A DNA stretch of 64,000 nt from Chromatiales bacterium (GTDB taxonomy: Bacteria > Pseudomonadota > Gammaproteobacteria > Steroidobacterales > GCA-2729495): positions 682,001 through 746,000 of the forward strand of contig JACKNI010000001.1 of NCBI GenBank assembly GCA_024234935.1, in the 5' to 3' direction. A program made the translations under genes and the position numbers. The notes beneath the pieces are model-generated. The model was not told the DNA's origin. It ran no database searches and saw only the letters and a program-made list of their open reading frames with translations. Below, piece by piece: positions 34,988 through 44,203 of this stretch; position 1 is the stretch's first letter; every line of letters begins with the position of its first letter.

Positions 34988-36165
34988 GCGCCGTTTGCCT
35001 GCGGGTTGCGCGACCCGCTTTTCAGCAGCAGAACGGTTGCGATCAACGCTGACAGCATGGAGCCAGCAAGCACACCGATCTTCAGCTGCTTTTCATAGGC
35101 CGGACCCAGGTCCTCGAAGGCCAGCGAACCGATGAACAGGCTCATCGTGAAGCCGATTCCGCACAGCACGCACACGGCGAAGAACTGGTGCCGGCTGGCA
35201 TCGGCCGGATAACGTGCGTAGCCGGACCGTACGAGCAGCCACGCAGCGCCAAAAACGCCAATGGCCTTGCCAGCTGTCAGCCCGAGACCAATACCCAAAG
35301 GTACCGGCTGGATCAATGTGGCAGGCGAGACCCCTGTCAGCGATACCCCGGCATTGACGAATGCAAACATCGGCAGGATTGCAAACGCAACCCATGGCTG
35401 CAGCGAATGCTCTGCTTCCAGCAGCGGTGAACTGCCATCCGGACGCGAGGCCGGTATCGCGAGCGCGGTGATGACCCCGGCCAGCGTGGCGTGCACGCCT
35501 GATTTCAGCACACAGACCCAGATCAGCACGCCGATCACCAGGTACGGGGAGATGCTCGTGATGCGCGCACGGTTCAGCAGAATCAGGCCGGCGCACCCTG
35601 CGCCACCGACGATCAACATGGGCACCGAAAGGTTGTCGGTATAGAACAGCGCAATCACCAGAATCGCACCGAGGTCGTCGATGATGGCGACGGCCGTCAG
35701 AAACAGCTTCAGGGATGCCGGCACACGTGAACCCAGCAGCATCAGAATGGCCAGCGCAAAGGCGATATCAGTTGCCGCCGGGATGGCCCAGCCCCGCAGC
35801 GCGAGGGCATCACCGTAATTGATTGCAACGTAGATCAGCGCCGGCACGACCATGCCACCGAGCGCCGCACCCGCGGGGAGTATCGCCTGCTTGATGGAGG
35901 CAAGTTCACCGTCAACCAGTTCACGCTTGATTTCAAGGCCGACGAGAAAGAAGAACACTGCCATCCAAAGGTCGTTGACCCAGGTTACCAGCGGCTTGGC
36001 CAGCACCAGCCAGTCCCCGCCGATCCGCACTTCGCCCGGCAGATTCACGAATGCTTCGTACCATGCCGCCAGCGGCGAGTTACTGACCGATAACGCGAGC
36101 AGCGCAGCGCCGGCAAGAACAATACCGCCGATCGATTCGGATTTTACAAAACGATCAAGACTCAA
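34969..36165 (-). CDS. nhaA: Na+/H+ antiporter NhaA
   Basis: 398 residues, about twelve membrane helices. Key acidic residues occupy the same numbers as in E. coli NhaA: Asp133 in AATDIAFAL and Asp163/Asp164 in AIIDDLGAI; the VGLEIKREL segment near 75-83 is also conserved. Exchanges two protons for one sodium and controls pH and salt. The 3' end overlaps ygfZ by 19 bp in convergent orientation. Confidence 0.95.
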   Translation of the reverse strand: MSLDRFVKSESIGGIVLAGAALLALSVSNSPLAAWYEAFVNLPGEVRIGGDWLVLAKPLVTWVNDLWMAVFFFLVGLEIKRELVDGELASIKQAILPAGAALGGMVVPALIYVAINYGDALALRGWAIPAATDIAFALAILMLLGSRVPASLKLFLTAVAIIDDLGAILVIALFYTDNLSVPMLIVGGAGCAGLILLNRARITSISPYLVIGVLIWVCVLKSGVHATLAGVITALAIPASRPDGSSPLLEAEHSLQPWVAFAILPMFAFVNAGVSLTGVSPATLIQPVPLGIGLGLTAGKAIGVFGAAWLLVRSGYARYPADASRHQFFAVCVLCGIGFTMSLFIGSLAFEDLGPAYEKQLKIGVLAGSMLSALIATVLLLKSGSRNPQANGAQTGTS

Positions 36166-36178
36166 ACCCGTGACATCC

Positions 36179-36634
36179 CTAATATGCTTCTGCGGCGCCG
36201 GTCTCTACGCCGAGCCGGTAAGTCTGGCGCTTGCCGTGCTCCGGGCCATCCGGGTAAGTGATCACGCCGTCCGGCAACAGCACATGATCCCCCTTGAGCC
36301 TGATCCAGCGACCGTCAAAGGTATCGAAACCGGGAAGTTCGCTACTCGCCGGTTCGGTGTACTCGGAGCGGAGCGCCTGCTGGTTCCAGCGGCGGTGCCG
36401 AAGCAGGTACTGCCCTTCGGCAATCATGGCGCCACCGGTCTCGAACCAGGTCCGGCAGGCATAGCGGTTCGGTAACGACGGCACAGCTTCACAGGCTATC
36501 CACGTACCGCCCTCGACATTACCTGCCCAGCTCGCACTGGCTGGCACGCCAGGCGGGCGTTCCGGATCAGCACCCGGGCGGCAGGCCGCAACAAGCCCCG
36601 TGACTATCGCGATCAGCATCAACTGGCGGCGCAT
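36179..36634 (-). CDS. Putative lipoprotein of unknown function
   Basis: 151 residues. A lipobox LVAAC puts the lipidated Cys at residue 18, followed by RPGADPERPPG and a mature domain with EGGTWIACEAVPSLPNRY, CRTWFETGGAM, and GRWIRLKGDHVLLPDG. Residue after Cys is Arg, compatible with outer-membrane sorting by Lol. I do not recognise the family. It lies 13 bp upstream of nhaA on the same strand, so it may be co-transcribed with it. Confidence 0.72.
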   Translation of the reverse strand: MRRQLMLIAIVTGLVAACRPGADPERPPGVPASASWAGNVEGGTWIACEAVPSLPNRYACRTWFETGGAMIAEGQYLLRHRRWNQQALRSEYTEPASSELPGFDTFDGRWIRLKGDHVLLPDGVITYPDGPEHGKRQTYRLGVETGAAEAY

Positions 36635-36673
36635 TCTCTGACCTCCGCGCAGTTCCGCTCCATCGCGCCTGGA

Positions 36674-38149
36674 TCAGCTGCGCAGGTGCGGAAACAGCAA
36701 CACGTCGCGGATCGACGCCTGATTGGCGATAAACATCACCAGACGGTCCACACCGATACCGAGACCCGCGGTCGGCGGCATGCCGTACTCCAGCGCGGTG
36801 ATGTAATCCGCATCATAAAACATCGCTTCATCATCACCACCCGCTTTCTGCCGGACCTGGGCCTGGAAACGCTCCGCCTGGTCTTCCGGATCATTCAGCT
36901 CGGAAAAGCCGTTGGCCAGCTCGCGGCCATTGATGAAGAACTCGAAGCGGTCGGTGAGAAAGGGATCTGCATCGCTCTTGCGTGCCAGTGGCGAGACTTC
37001 GGCCGGATAACCGGTGATAAAGGTCGGCTCGATCAGCGCATGCTCGACCGTCTTCTCGAAAATCTCGATCAGCAACTTGCCCGCGCCAAAGCCCGGCTTC
37101 ACGGCGATTCCAAGTGCGGCACACGCGGTGCGCAGCGTTTCGACATCGCGCAACTGCCCACTTGTGAGATCCGGATTGTGCATCAGTACCGCCTCCTCCA
37201 CTGACAGACGACGGAAGGGCCTGGAAAGATCGTGGCTGTGACCCTGATATTCGACCGTCGTTGTGCCAAGCACATGCACCGCCAGGCTGCGCAACAGATT
37301 CTCAAGCAAGTCGATCAGCGTACGATGGTCCGCATAGGCCATGTACAACTCGAGCATCGTGAACTCGGGATTGTGCTGCGTCGAAACCCCCTCGTTGCGG
37401 AAGTTCCGGTTGAGCTCGTAGACACGCTCGAAGCCACCAACCACCAGACGCTTCAAATACAGCTCGGGCGCGATGCGCAGGTAGAGCTGCCTGTCCATCG
37501 CATTGTGATGTGTGACAAAGGGCCTCGCCACCGCACCGCCGGGGATTGCCTGCATCATCGGCGTTTCGACTTCGAGGAAGTCCAGCGTATCGAGATAGGA
37601 ACGCAGGAACTGCACGACCCGGGTGCGCAGCGCGAAGACCCGCCGCGTCTCCTCGTTGACGATCAGGTCGACATAGCGCTGCCGGTAGCGCATCTCCTGA
37701 TCGCTGAGGCCGTGAAACTTTTCCGGCAGGGGCTGCAGCGACTTGGTCAGCAGCGTCAACTCCTGCGCCTTTACGCTCAGCTCGCCGGTACGGGTACGGA
37801 ACAGGGTACCGCGCACGCCGACGATATCGCCAAGGTCCAGCGCCTTGAAGCCCGTGTAGGCCGCCTCGCCCAGCGTTTCCCTTTGCAGAAAAATCTGGAT
37901 CTGCCCGCTGCGGTCCTGCAAGGTGGCAAAACTTGCCTTGCCCATCAGACGCTTCGTCAGCATGCGGCCACCAACCTGCACTTCGACCGGCTCGGCCTCC
38001 AGCGTCTCATTACTGCATTCGTCGTAAACAGCATGCAGCTGCCCGGCGAGCGCGCTGCGTCGGAAGCGGTTGGGGAAATCAAAACCCGTGGCCCGCAGTG
38101 CGGCCAGCTTGCGCCGACGCTCGGCGACCAGTTTGTTCTCTTCACTCAT
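36674..38149 (-). CDS. lysS: Lysyl-tRNA synthetase (class II)
   Basis: 491 residues: N-terminal OB-fold anticodon domain (about 55-165), class II core with motif 2 YELNRNFRNEGVS and QHNPEFTMLELYMAY, and motif 3 GLGIGVDRLVM near the C-terminus. Charges tRNA-Lys. The start is 3 bp after the prfB stop, the conserved prfB-lysS operon. Confidence 0.97.
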   Translation of the reverse strand: MSEENKLVAERRRKLAALRATGFDFPNRFRRSALAGQLHAVYDECSNETLEAEPVEVQVGGRMLTKRLMGKASFATLQDRSGQIQIFLQRETLGEAAYTGFKALDLGDIVGVRGTLFRTRTGELSVKAQELTLLTKSLQPLPEKFHGLSDQEMRYRQRYVDLIVNEETRRVFALRTRVVQFLRSYLDTLDFLEVETPMMQAIPGGAVARPFVTHHNAMDRQLYLRIAPELYLKRLVVGGFERVYELNRNFRNEGVSTQHNPEFTMLELYMAYADHRTLIDLLENLLRSLAVHVLGTTTVEYQGHSHDLSRPFRRLSVEEAVLMHNPDLTSGQLRDVETLRTACAALGIAVKPGFGAGKLLIEIFEKTVEHALIEPTFITGYPAEVSPLARKSDADPFLTDRFEFFINGRELANGFSELNDPEDQAERFQAQVRQKAGGDDEAMFYDADYITALEYGMPPTAGLGIGVDRLVMFIANQASIRDVLLFPHLRS

Positions 38150-38152
38150 GTC

Positions 38153-39248
38153 TCAGAGTCCCTGCTTCAGGCTGGCTTCGATGAACTTGCGCAGATCACC
38201 GTCCAACACCTTGTCCGGACTGCCGCTTTCAACCCCCGTGCGCAGATCCTTGATCCGCGACTGGTCGAGCACGTACGAGCGAATCTGCTGACCCCAGCCC
38301 ACATCGGACTTGGAGTCCTCGAGTACCTGCGCCTCGGCGCGACGCTTCTGCTGCTCCAGTTCATAGAGCTTGGCGCGCATCTGCTTCATCGCCGTCGCGC
38401 GGTTCTTGTGCTGGGAGCGCTCGCTCTGGCATTGCACGACTGTATTGGTCGGAATATGCGTCATGCGAACCGCTGACTCGGTCTTGTTGACATGCTGGCC
38501 GCCGGCGCCGCTCGCCCGATACACATCGACGCGCAGATCCGAGGGATCGATTTCGATATCGATGTCCTCGTCGATTTCCGGCGAAACGAACACCGCGGCA
38601 AAGGAAGTGTGGCGACGGTTGCCCGAATCGAAGGGCGATTTGCGGACCAGCCGGTGGACGCCGGTCTCCGTACGCAGCCAGCCATAGGCATAGGGGCCGG
38701 TGACATGAATCGTTGCACCCTTGATGCCGGCCACCTCACCATCGGAGCTGTCGATGATCTCGGTCGAAAAGCCCATGGTCTCGCAGTACTTGAGATACAT
38801 CCGCAACAGCATCGCTGCCCAGTCCTGGGCCTCGGTCCCGCCGGCACCGGACTGGATATCCAGAAAGGCATTCGCGTTGTCGAGTTTGCCGGAAAACATG
38901 CGCTGAAACTCGAACTGCTCGACCTCGGCAGACACGCGCTTCAGGTCGCGCAGGACCTCATCGACCGTGGACTCGTCGTTCTCCTCCTCGGCCAGATCCA
39001 GCAGATCTGAGGCGTCGCGCAGGGAGCGCTCGATCTTTTCCACGCCCTCCACCACGGTCTCAAGCCCAGAGGCCTCCCGGCCGAGGACCTCGGCCCGCTT
39101 CGGGTCATTCCAGACGGCCGGATCCTGCAACGCTTCGCGGACCTCGCTCAGCCGGCGCAGCTTGGCATCAAGGTCAAAGGTACCCCCTCAGAGCGCCATT
39201 GCGCTCCTGAAGGTCGCGAATGCTGAGCTTGATCTGGGCAGTTTCCAT
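38153..39248 (-). CDS. prfB: Peptide chain release factor 2, programmed +1 frameshift
   Basis: Translation starts at the ATG at 39248 and reads 24 codons to an in-frame TGA at 39176-39174; a +1 shift at CTT-TGA-C joins it to the long frame ending at 38153, giving 364 residues (E. coli 365). The long frame has the stop-codon recognition tripeptide SPF in RKSPFDSGNRRH and the GGQ motif in SGAGGQHVNKT. RF2 reads UGA and UAA. The internal TGA is the autoregulatory device, not a mutation. Confidence 0.97.
39173..39188 (-). other. prfB +1 frameshift signal
   Basis: On the minus strand AGGGGG (39188-39183), three bases, then CTTTGAC (39179-39173). This is the canonical RF2 site: an internal Shine-Dalgarno placed just before a CTT codon followed by UGA-C. 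Low RF2 stalls the ribosome at UGA and promotes slipping, so RF2 controls its own level. Confidence 0.95.
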
Positions 39249-39328
39249 GGGGGCAGGTCGTTCGGGAAAGCGCGAATGCTAGACGCAATGCCACCGATCA
39301 ACAACCGCCGGATGACCGGCAGCCTCAA

Positions 39329-41074
39329 TCAGGCCATGTACTCAACGACCAACTGCACGCTACGTGACTGCCGCCAGGTATTCACATCAAGGCGATAGAC
39401 GAGACGGACCGGCGCGTTTCGGGCACTGTCCAATGGTGCCTGATTGAAGGCCACGGCATCGAGCAGTGGGCCGCCATCAGGATGCCTTACACGCATACGC
39501 AGATGCTTCTCGCCAATCACCCGCTGCTCGCATAGCGTAAAGACGTTGTCGAAGAGCGGCTCCGGAAACCCCTGTCCCCACGGCCCGGCCGCAGCAAGCG
39601 TCTCGGCCAGGTCCAGCTGCAGATCCTCCGCCGCCAGCGCACCGTCCGCCCAGAGGCTGTCGTCGCTGCCGGAAATGTCGCGCTGTCTGCCGACTTCGGC
39701 AGCAAATGCCGAACGAAAGCCGGCCAGATCCGCTTCCGCCAGCGTGATACCGGCGGCCATCGCATGACCACCAAATCGTACTGTGGACCCGGACATTGTC
39801 GTCAGCGCCGCCGCCATCGCGTCGCGCACATGCAGTCCTTCGACCGAACGCGCCGAGCCGCGCAGCATCCCCGTCTCCGTACACCGCGCAAAAGCGATCG
39901 CAGGACGCCCGGTGAGATCCTTGAGCCGGTTTGCAACCAGACCGACGATACCCGGATGCCAGCTCTCATCAAAGAGACAAACAGCCGCCTCCACGGCACC
40001 GAGCCGGGCGCCGACTTCGTTCAGCAATACCTCGGCTTCGCCTTGCATCTGCTGCTGCAGGGCGCGCCGCTCTGTATTCAGCGCATCGAGCCGCGCTGCC
40101 AGCAGCTGTGCTGTTGCCGCGTCAGCCGCCAGCAGGCAGTCGATACCGATGGTCATGTCCTCGAGCCGCCCGGCTGCGTTCAGGCGCGGTGCAATGGCGA
40201 AGCCGAGGTCGGTACTGCGGGCCAGTTCCATCTCGCGGCCGGCCACCCGGAACAACGCCGCCATGCCAGGCCGCGTGCGCCCGGCCCGCATGCGCCGCAG
40301 GCCCTCAGCGACCAGGATGCGATTATTGAAATCCAGCGGCACGAGATCGGCGACCGTGCCCAGCGCGACCAGATCGAGGCAGTCGGTGACCGCATCGCGC
40401 GCCACATCCGCCGGAATGATCCCGAGTTCAGCGAGCCGCTTGCCGGTCGCTGCCAGCAGGTAGAAAGCCACGCCCACACCGCACAGGGCCGGGCTGCCAA
40501 ACACCGAGCCGGGCAGATTCGGATTCACGATCAGCGCCTCATCCGGCAGCACCGGACCGGCAAGATGATGGTCGGTGATCAGCACTTCCATGCCGAGTTC
40601 CCGCGCACGCCGCACGCCCTCAAGGCTGGTGATGCCGTTGTCGACCGTCATCAGCAGCGTCGGCTTGCGCATCGCGGCCAGTTCGGCAATGGCCGGCGAG
40701 AGGCCATATCCGTATCGGAAGCGATCCGGAACGAGGAAGTCCGGCGCCGTGAAGCCAAACGCGCGCAGGCAGGATACCGAGAGTGCCGCAGCCGTAGCGC
40801 CATCCACATCGAAATCACCGATCACGAGTACGCGCTCGCCGCGCTGCCGGGCGATGACCAGTCTTTCGGCAGCGGCCTGCACGCCCGGCAGGCTGCCGAC
40901 CGGAATCAGCTGGGCAAGCTGCGGCTGAAGTTGCGCCGCACTGACCTGTCGTGCGGCCAGTACCCGCCGCAGCACCGGATGCAGTCCGGCGGGCAAGGCA
41001 GCGCTGACCGACTCAGCTGCACTGCGCACACGAATCGTCGTGCTATCTTCATCTGCAAAACGGGGATGACGCAT
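39329..41074 (-). CDS. recJ: Single-stranded-DNA-specific exonuclease RecJ
   Basis: 581 residues. DHH phosphoesterase motifs: GDFDVDGAT (86-94), VDNGITS, and ITDHH (166-170), then the DHHA1 domain with GGHAMAAGI and an OB fold near the C-terminus. 5'-3' exonuclease in RecF-pathway repair and mismatch repair. N-terminal length matches E. coli RecJ. Its ATG shares two bases with the ATG of the divergent Mth938-like gene, leaving no intergenic space; a GTG at codon 16 is an alternative start. Confidence 0.94.
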   Translation of the reverse strand: MRHPRFADEDSTTIRVRSAAESVSAALPAGLHPVLRRVLAARQVSAAQLQPQLAQLIPVGSLPGVQAAAERLVIARQRGERVLVIGDFDVDGATAAALSVSCLRAFGFTAPDFLVPDRFRYGYGLSPAIAELAAMRKPTLLMTVDNGITSLEGVRRARELGMEVLITDHHLAGPVLPDEALIVNPNLPGSVFGSPALCGVGVAFYLLAATGKRLAELGIIPADVARDAVTDCLDLVALGTVADLVPLDFNNRILVAEGLRRMRAGRTRPGMAALFRVAGREMELARSTDLGFAIAPRLNAAGRLEDMTIGIDCLLAADAATAQLLAARLDALNTERRALQQQMQGEAEVLLNEVGARLGAVEAAVCLFDESWHPGIVGLVANRLKDLTGRPAIAFARCTETGMLRGSARSVEGLHVRDAMAAALTTMSGSTVRFGGHAMAAGITLAEADLAGFRSAFAAEVGRQRDISGSDDSLWADGALAAEDLQLDLAETLAAAGPWGQGFPEPLFDNVFTLCEQRVIGEKHLRMRVRHPDGGPLLDAVAFNQAPLDSARNAPVRLVYRLDVNTWRQSRSVQLVVEYMA

Positions 41075-41450
41075 GCAACTCGATGCCGAACCAGGTTCCG
41101 GAAATTATATACAGTCGGTCTCGGCCGAATTGGTGCGGATCAACGGACGCGACTTTCGCGGCCATGTGATCGTCAGCGCCGAGCGGATCCTTGCCGACTG
41201 GAACCCACGACCGATCGATGAAATGCAGGTGGAGGATTTCCAGGCAGCGCTCGAAGGCCAGCCGGAAACGATCCTGTTTGGCAGCGGTGCAAAGCACCGC
41301 TTCGTGAGCAATTTCCTGCTCACGGCAATCATGTCGCAGGGTATTGGTTTCGAAGTGATGAGCACTGCGGCTGCCTGCCGCACCTACAACCTGCTGCTGG
41401 GCGAAGGCCGACAGGTCGTCGCGGCCCTGCTGCTGCCGGAACCATCCTGA
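41073..41450 (+). CDS. Mth938/DUF498 (NDUFAF3-like) domain protein
   Basis: 125 residues, a complete Mth938-like fold with LFGSGAKHRFVSNFL and GIGFEVMSTAAACRTYNLLL, the pattern of the DUF498 family that includes mitochondrial complex I assembly factor NDUFAF3. A GGGGA Shine-Dalgarno lies inside the recJ coding sequence. The bacterial role is not established. It converges with nlpD with a 3-bp gap. Confidence 0.88.
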   Translation: MQLDAEPGSGNYIQSVSAELVRINGRDFRGHVIVSAERILADWNPRPIDEMQVEDFQAALEGQPETILFGSGAKHRFVSNFLLTAIMSQGIGFEVMSTAAACRTYNLLLGEGRQVVAALLLPEPS

Positions 41451-41453
41451 AGC

Positions 41454-42164
41454 TCAGCGCGCCGGCAGCATGGTCAGCGGATCCAGTGGCTGGCCAATGC
41501 GGCGGATCTCGAAGTGCAGCATGGCACGACGTTTATTGCCGCCGGGCATCGGCCCCTCGCCCATCCGTGCGATCTGCTGTCCGGCTGCCACCCGCTCACC
41601 CTCCGCGACCAGTCGCGCCTGGTTATAGCCATAGGCCGTCAGCCAGTTGTCACTGTGCTTGATGATCAGCAGTTCACCATAGCCGATCAGGCCACTGCCT
41701 GAGTACACCACCTGGCCGGCAGCAGCAGCACGTACCGGATCGCCCACCCGGCCACCGATCTGTATCCCCGACGCTGTCAGCGGTGACTCACCGTAGCGAC
41801 TCAGCACTTCGCCGGAAACCGGCCATTGCCAGCGTGGCGGCGCCTCGACCGCCGGTTGCGCTGTACCGGACGGCGATACAGCACTGCCCGGCGGCGCCAG
41901 ACGCAAACGCTGATTCACATAGATCAGCGTCCCGTCACCGAGTTTGTTCCAGGCTGCGAGCTGCTTCACGCTCAGACCGTAGCGGCGGGCGATCGAGTAC
42001 AGGGTTTCACCGTTCCGCACGGTATGAAATGCAGGGCGTGAACCGGGCGGCACACGCGAGGCCGAAGAAACGCTGCGCCCCGTGGACCCGCTGCCACGGT
42101 CGACTGTGCCGCAGGCGGTCAGCCCCAACACCACGAACAGGATGCAGAACAGCTGCCGGGTCAC
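41454..42164 (-). CDS. nlpD: Lipoprotein NlpD, LysM and degenerate LytM (M23) domain
   Basis: 236 residues. Lipobox LTAC (Cys18), LysM domain about 50-93 (VRNGETLYSIARRYGLS), a linker, then an M23/LytM domain. Metal-binding residues are incomplete, ending LHFEIRRIGQPLDP as in E. coli NlpD, which activates the amidase AmiC rather than cutting peptidoglycan itself. The start overlaps pcm by 4 bp in the surE-pcm-nlpD order. The usual next gene rpoS is missing; a convergent gene lies there. Confidence 0.92.
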   Translation of the reverse strand: MTRQLFCILFVVLGLTACGTVDRGSGSTGRSVSSASRVPPGSRPAFHTVRNGETLYSIARRYGLSVKQLAAWNKLGDGTLIYVNQRLRLAPPGSAVSPSGTAQPAVEAPPRWQWPVSGEVLSRYGESPLTASGIQIGGRVGDPVRAAAAGQVVYSGSGLIGYGELLIIKHSDNWLTAYGYNQARLVAEGERVAAGQQIARMGEGPMPGGNKRRAMLHFEIRRIGQPLDPLTMLPAR

Positions 42165-42814
42165 CCCATACCTTCGACAAGCGGCACAAATGAAACCTGC
42201 GACAGCAACTCGCGCTGCAGGCCATCGGGCGTGCGGGTCACCCGCAACAGATCCTGCTGACCCGAAGGCCCCACCGGAATCACCAGTCGCCCGCCGGGCG
42301 CGAGCTGCTCGAGCAAGGCAGCGGGCACCTCGGCTGGCGCCGCAGCGACCAGGATCGCGTCAAACGGTGCCTGACCCGGCCAGCCCTGGAAACCGTCGCC
42401 ATGCCGGTAACGGACATTGCCGAAACCGAGTTCATTGAGACGGGTACGCGCCGCCCGCTGTATGCCGGCGAGTCGCTCGATCGTGAAAATCTGCCGGGCG
42501 AAGGGCGACAGCACGGCGGTCTGGTAACCGCAACCGGTACCCACTTCAAGGACCTTGCCGAGCGGCGGCACGGCGCTGCTGCTGCCGGGCGGCGGCAGCA
42601 GCGCCTGCGTCATCAGCGCCACAACCCACGGCTGCGAGATGGTCTGGCCCTGCCCGATCGGCAGTGCCGTGTCTTCATAGGCACGACTCGCAAGCGCCTC
42701 ATCGACAAACAGATGGCGCGGCACGCTGCGGATTCGCTCGAGTACAGCCGGGTTGCTGATTCCGTTTTCGCTGAGGCGCTGAATGAGTCGCTCGCGGGTG
42801 CGGGCCGACGTCAT
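42161..42814 (-). CDS. pcm: Protein-L-isoaspartate O-methyltransferase
   Basis: 217 residues from the ATG at 42814, which aligns with the E. coli start. Substrate loop PIGQGQTISQPWVVA (52-66), SAM motif LEVGTGCGYQTAVL, and GRLVIPVG near the C-terminus. It repairs isoaspartyl damage with SAM. A GTG overlapping the surE stop as GTGA (42847-42844) and an ATG at 42859 are alternatives; none has a good Shine-Dalgarno at normal spacing. Followed by nlpD with a 4-bp overlap. Confidence 0.94.
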   Translation of the reverse strand: MTSARTRERLIQRLSENGISNPAVLERIRSVPRHLFVDEALASRAYEDTALPIGQGQTISQPWVVALMTQALLPPPGSSSAVPPLGKVLEVGTGCGYQTAVLSPFARQIFTIERLAGIQRAARTRLNELGFGNVRYRHGDGFQGWPGQAPFDAILVAAAPAEVPAALLEQLAPGGRLVIPVGPSGQQDLLRVTRTPDGLQRELLSQVSFVPLVEGMG

Positions 42815-42843
42815 GCCAATGCCGCGAGTTGTCGCCTCTCCGT

Positions 42844-43584
42844 TCACCTGGGCAACCATCCGGTCAGCAGCTCTATCCTCGAGCTGTGCGTCAGATCGAG
42901 CTGCAAGGGCGTTACCGAAACGTAGCCATGCTCGATGGCATGAAAGTCAGTACCCGGACCGGCATCCTGGCCTTTTCCGGCCGCCCCGACCCAGTAGATG
43001 ATCCGGCCCTTGGGATCACGCGCCTGCACAACGCGCTCGGAACGGTGCCGGTAGCCCAGACGCGTAGCCTGAAAACCCTTGATCTGCGCCCAGGGGACAT
43101 CAGGCACATTGATGTTGAGGATGGTATCGGCAGGCAGCGGCACAGCCGTCAGCTGCTGGAACAGCTTGCGTATCGCCTGTCCGGCCGTATCGAAATGACG
43201 GTGCTCGCCGGTCAGCGATACCGCGATTGCCGGCAGGCCAAGAAAACGTCCCTCGACCGCCGCCGCCACCGTACCTGAATACAGCACGTCGTCACCCAGG
43301 TTGGCACCGTGATTGATGCCGGCGATCACCATGTCCGGCTCCCTCTCCAGCAGCCCGGTGATCGCCAGATGCACACAGTCCGTCGGCGTGCCGTTAACGT
43401 AATGTATGCCCTCACGCGTCCGGCCGACCCGCAGCGGGCTTTCCAGGGTCAGCGAGTGGCTGGCGCCGCTCTGGTTGCGATCCGGCGCCACTATGGTGAT
43501 TTCCGCCAGATCGGACAGACTGAGGGCAAGTGTGGCCAGGCCATCGGCCAGATAGCCATCGTCATTACTGAGCAGCAAGCGCAT
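42844..43584 (-). CDS. surE: 5'-nucleotidase SurE
   Basis: 246 residues. Metal-binding LLSNDDG (Asp8, Asp9) at the N-terminus, then APDRNQSGASHSLTL and GINHGANLGDDVLYSGTVAAA, the SurE signatures. Stationary-phase survival nucleotidase/polyphosphatase. First gene of surE-pcm-nlpD and divergent from the Smr-domain gene. Confidence 0.96.
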   Translation of the reverse strand: MRLLLSNDDGYLADGLATLALSLSDLAEITIVAPDRNQSGASHSLTLESPLRVGRTREGIHYVNGTPTDCVHLAITGLLEREPDMVIAGINHGANLGDDVLYSGTVAAAVEGRFLGLPAIAVSLTGEHRHFDTAGQAIRKLFQQLTAVPLPADTILNINVPDVPWAQIKGFQATRLGYRHRSERVVQARDPKGRIIYWVGAAGKGQDAGPGTDFHAIEHGYVSVTPLQLDLTHSSRIELLTGWLPR

Positions 43585-43646
43585 TGTTGTGAAAAGCCGT
43601 GCGAAAATGGAATGCTAAAGCATAGTGCATGAGTCGAGGAGCCCCG

Positions 43647-44189
43647 GTGAACCCCAGCGGTGGAAAAAAGCCAGATTCGGACCTCTCCTTCAGTGAACTG
43701 GTAGGCCCGGTAACGCCGCTCAAGGTCCGCGGACGGGTGAACGTGAAAAAGCCGCCGCCACCGCCACGCGCGCGCTTCAAACAGGCTGACGAACGCGCCG
43801 TACTGGAGGAATCAATCTCCGGTGGACCGTCTGAACCGGCCATTTCCGCCGGCGACGAGATCAGTTTCCGGCGCAAAGGGGTACCCATTTCCGTACTGAA
43901 AGACCTGCGGCGCGGCAAGTATGCCATCCAGGAAGAACTCGACCTGCACGGCATGAACACCAGCCAGGCACGTGCGGCACTCCGGCAGTTCATGAGCGAA
44001 TTGCTGATGAGCGATACACGCTGCGTGCGCATCATCCACGGCAAGGGACTGCGTTCAGGGCCACGCGGCCCGGTACTCAAGGGCAAGGTCGTCACCTGGT
44101 TGCCGCAGTGGGATGAGGTACTGGCCTACGTCACGGCACCGGAGAACAACGGTGGAACCGGTGCGGTCTATGTGCTGCTGGCGCGTTGA
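43647..44189 (+). CDS. Smr-domain endonuclease family protein
   Basis: 180 residues from a GTG at 43647 with AGGAG 5 nt upstream; an ATG at 43629 is in frame but lacks a Shine-Dalgarno. A disordered proline-rich N-terminus precedes a C-terminal Smr domain (about 90-180) with LDLHG and IIHGKGLRSG, ending GGTGAVYVLLAR. Both Smr motifs are intact. The C-terminus resembles E. coli SmrA; the related SmrB cleaves mRNA at collided ribosomes. Exact role here unknown. Divergent from surE and convergent with the UbiD-like gene. Confidence 0.87.
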   Translation: MNPSGGKKPDSDLSFSELVGPVTPLKVRGRVNVKKPPPPPRARFKQADERAVLEESISGGPSEPAISAGDEISFRRKGVPISVLKDLRRGKYAIQEELDLHGMNTSQARAALRQFMSELLMSDTRCVRIIHGKGLRSGPRGPVLKGKVVTWLPQWDEVLAYVTAPENNGGTGAVYVLLAR

Positions 44190-44203
44190 GAGCCGCTGTA
44201 CCT

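Noticed and set aside
39130..39248. Possible frameshift mutation or pseudogene at the 5' end of prfB
   Set aside because: The site is the conserved programmed +1 frameshift with its internal Shine-Dalgarno; the gene is functional by design.
39764..41221. Open frame of 485 codons opposite recJ
   Set aside because: RecJ DHH motifs define the real gene on the other strand.
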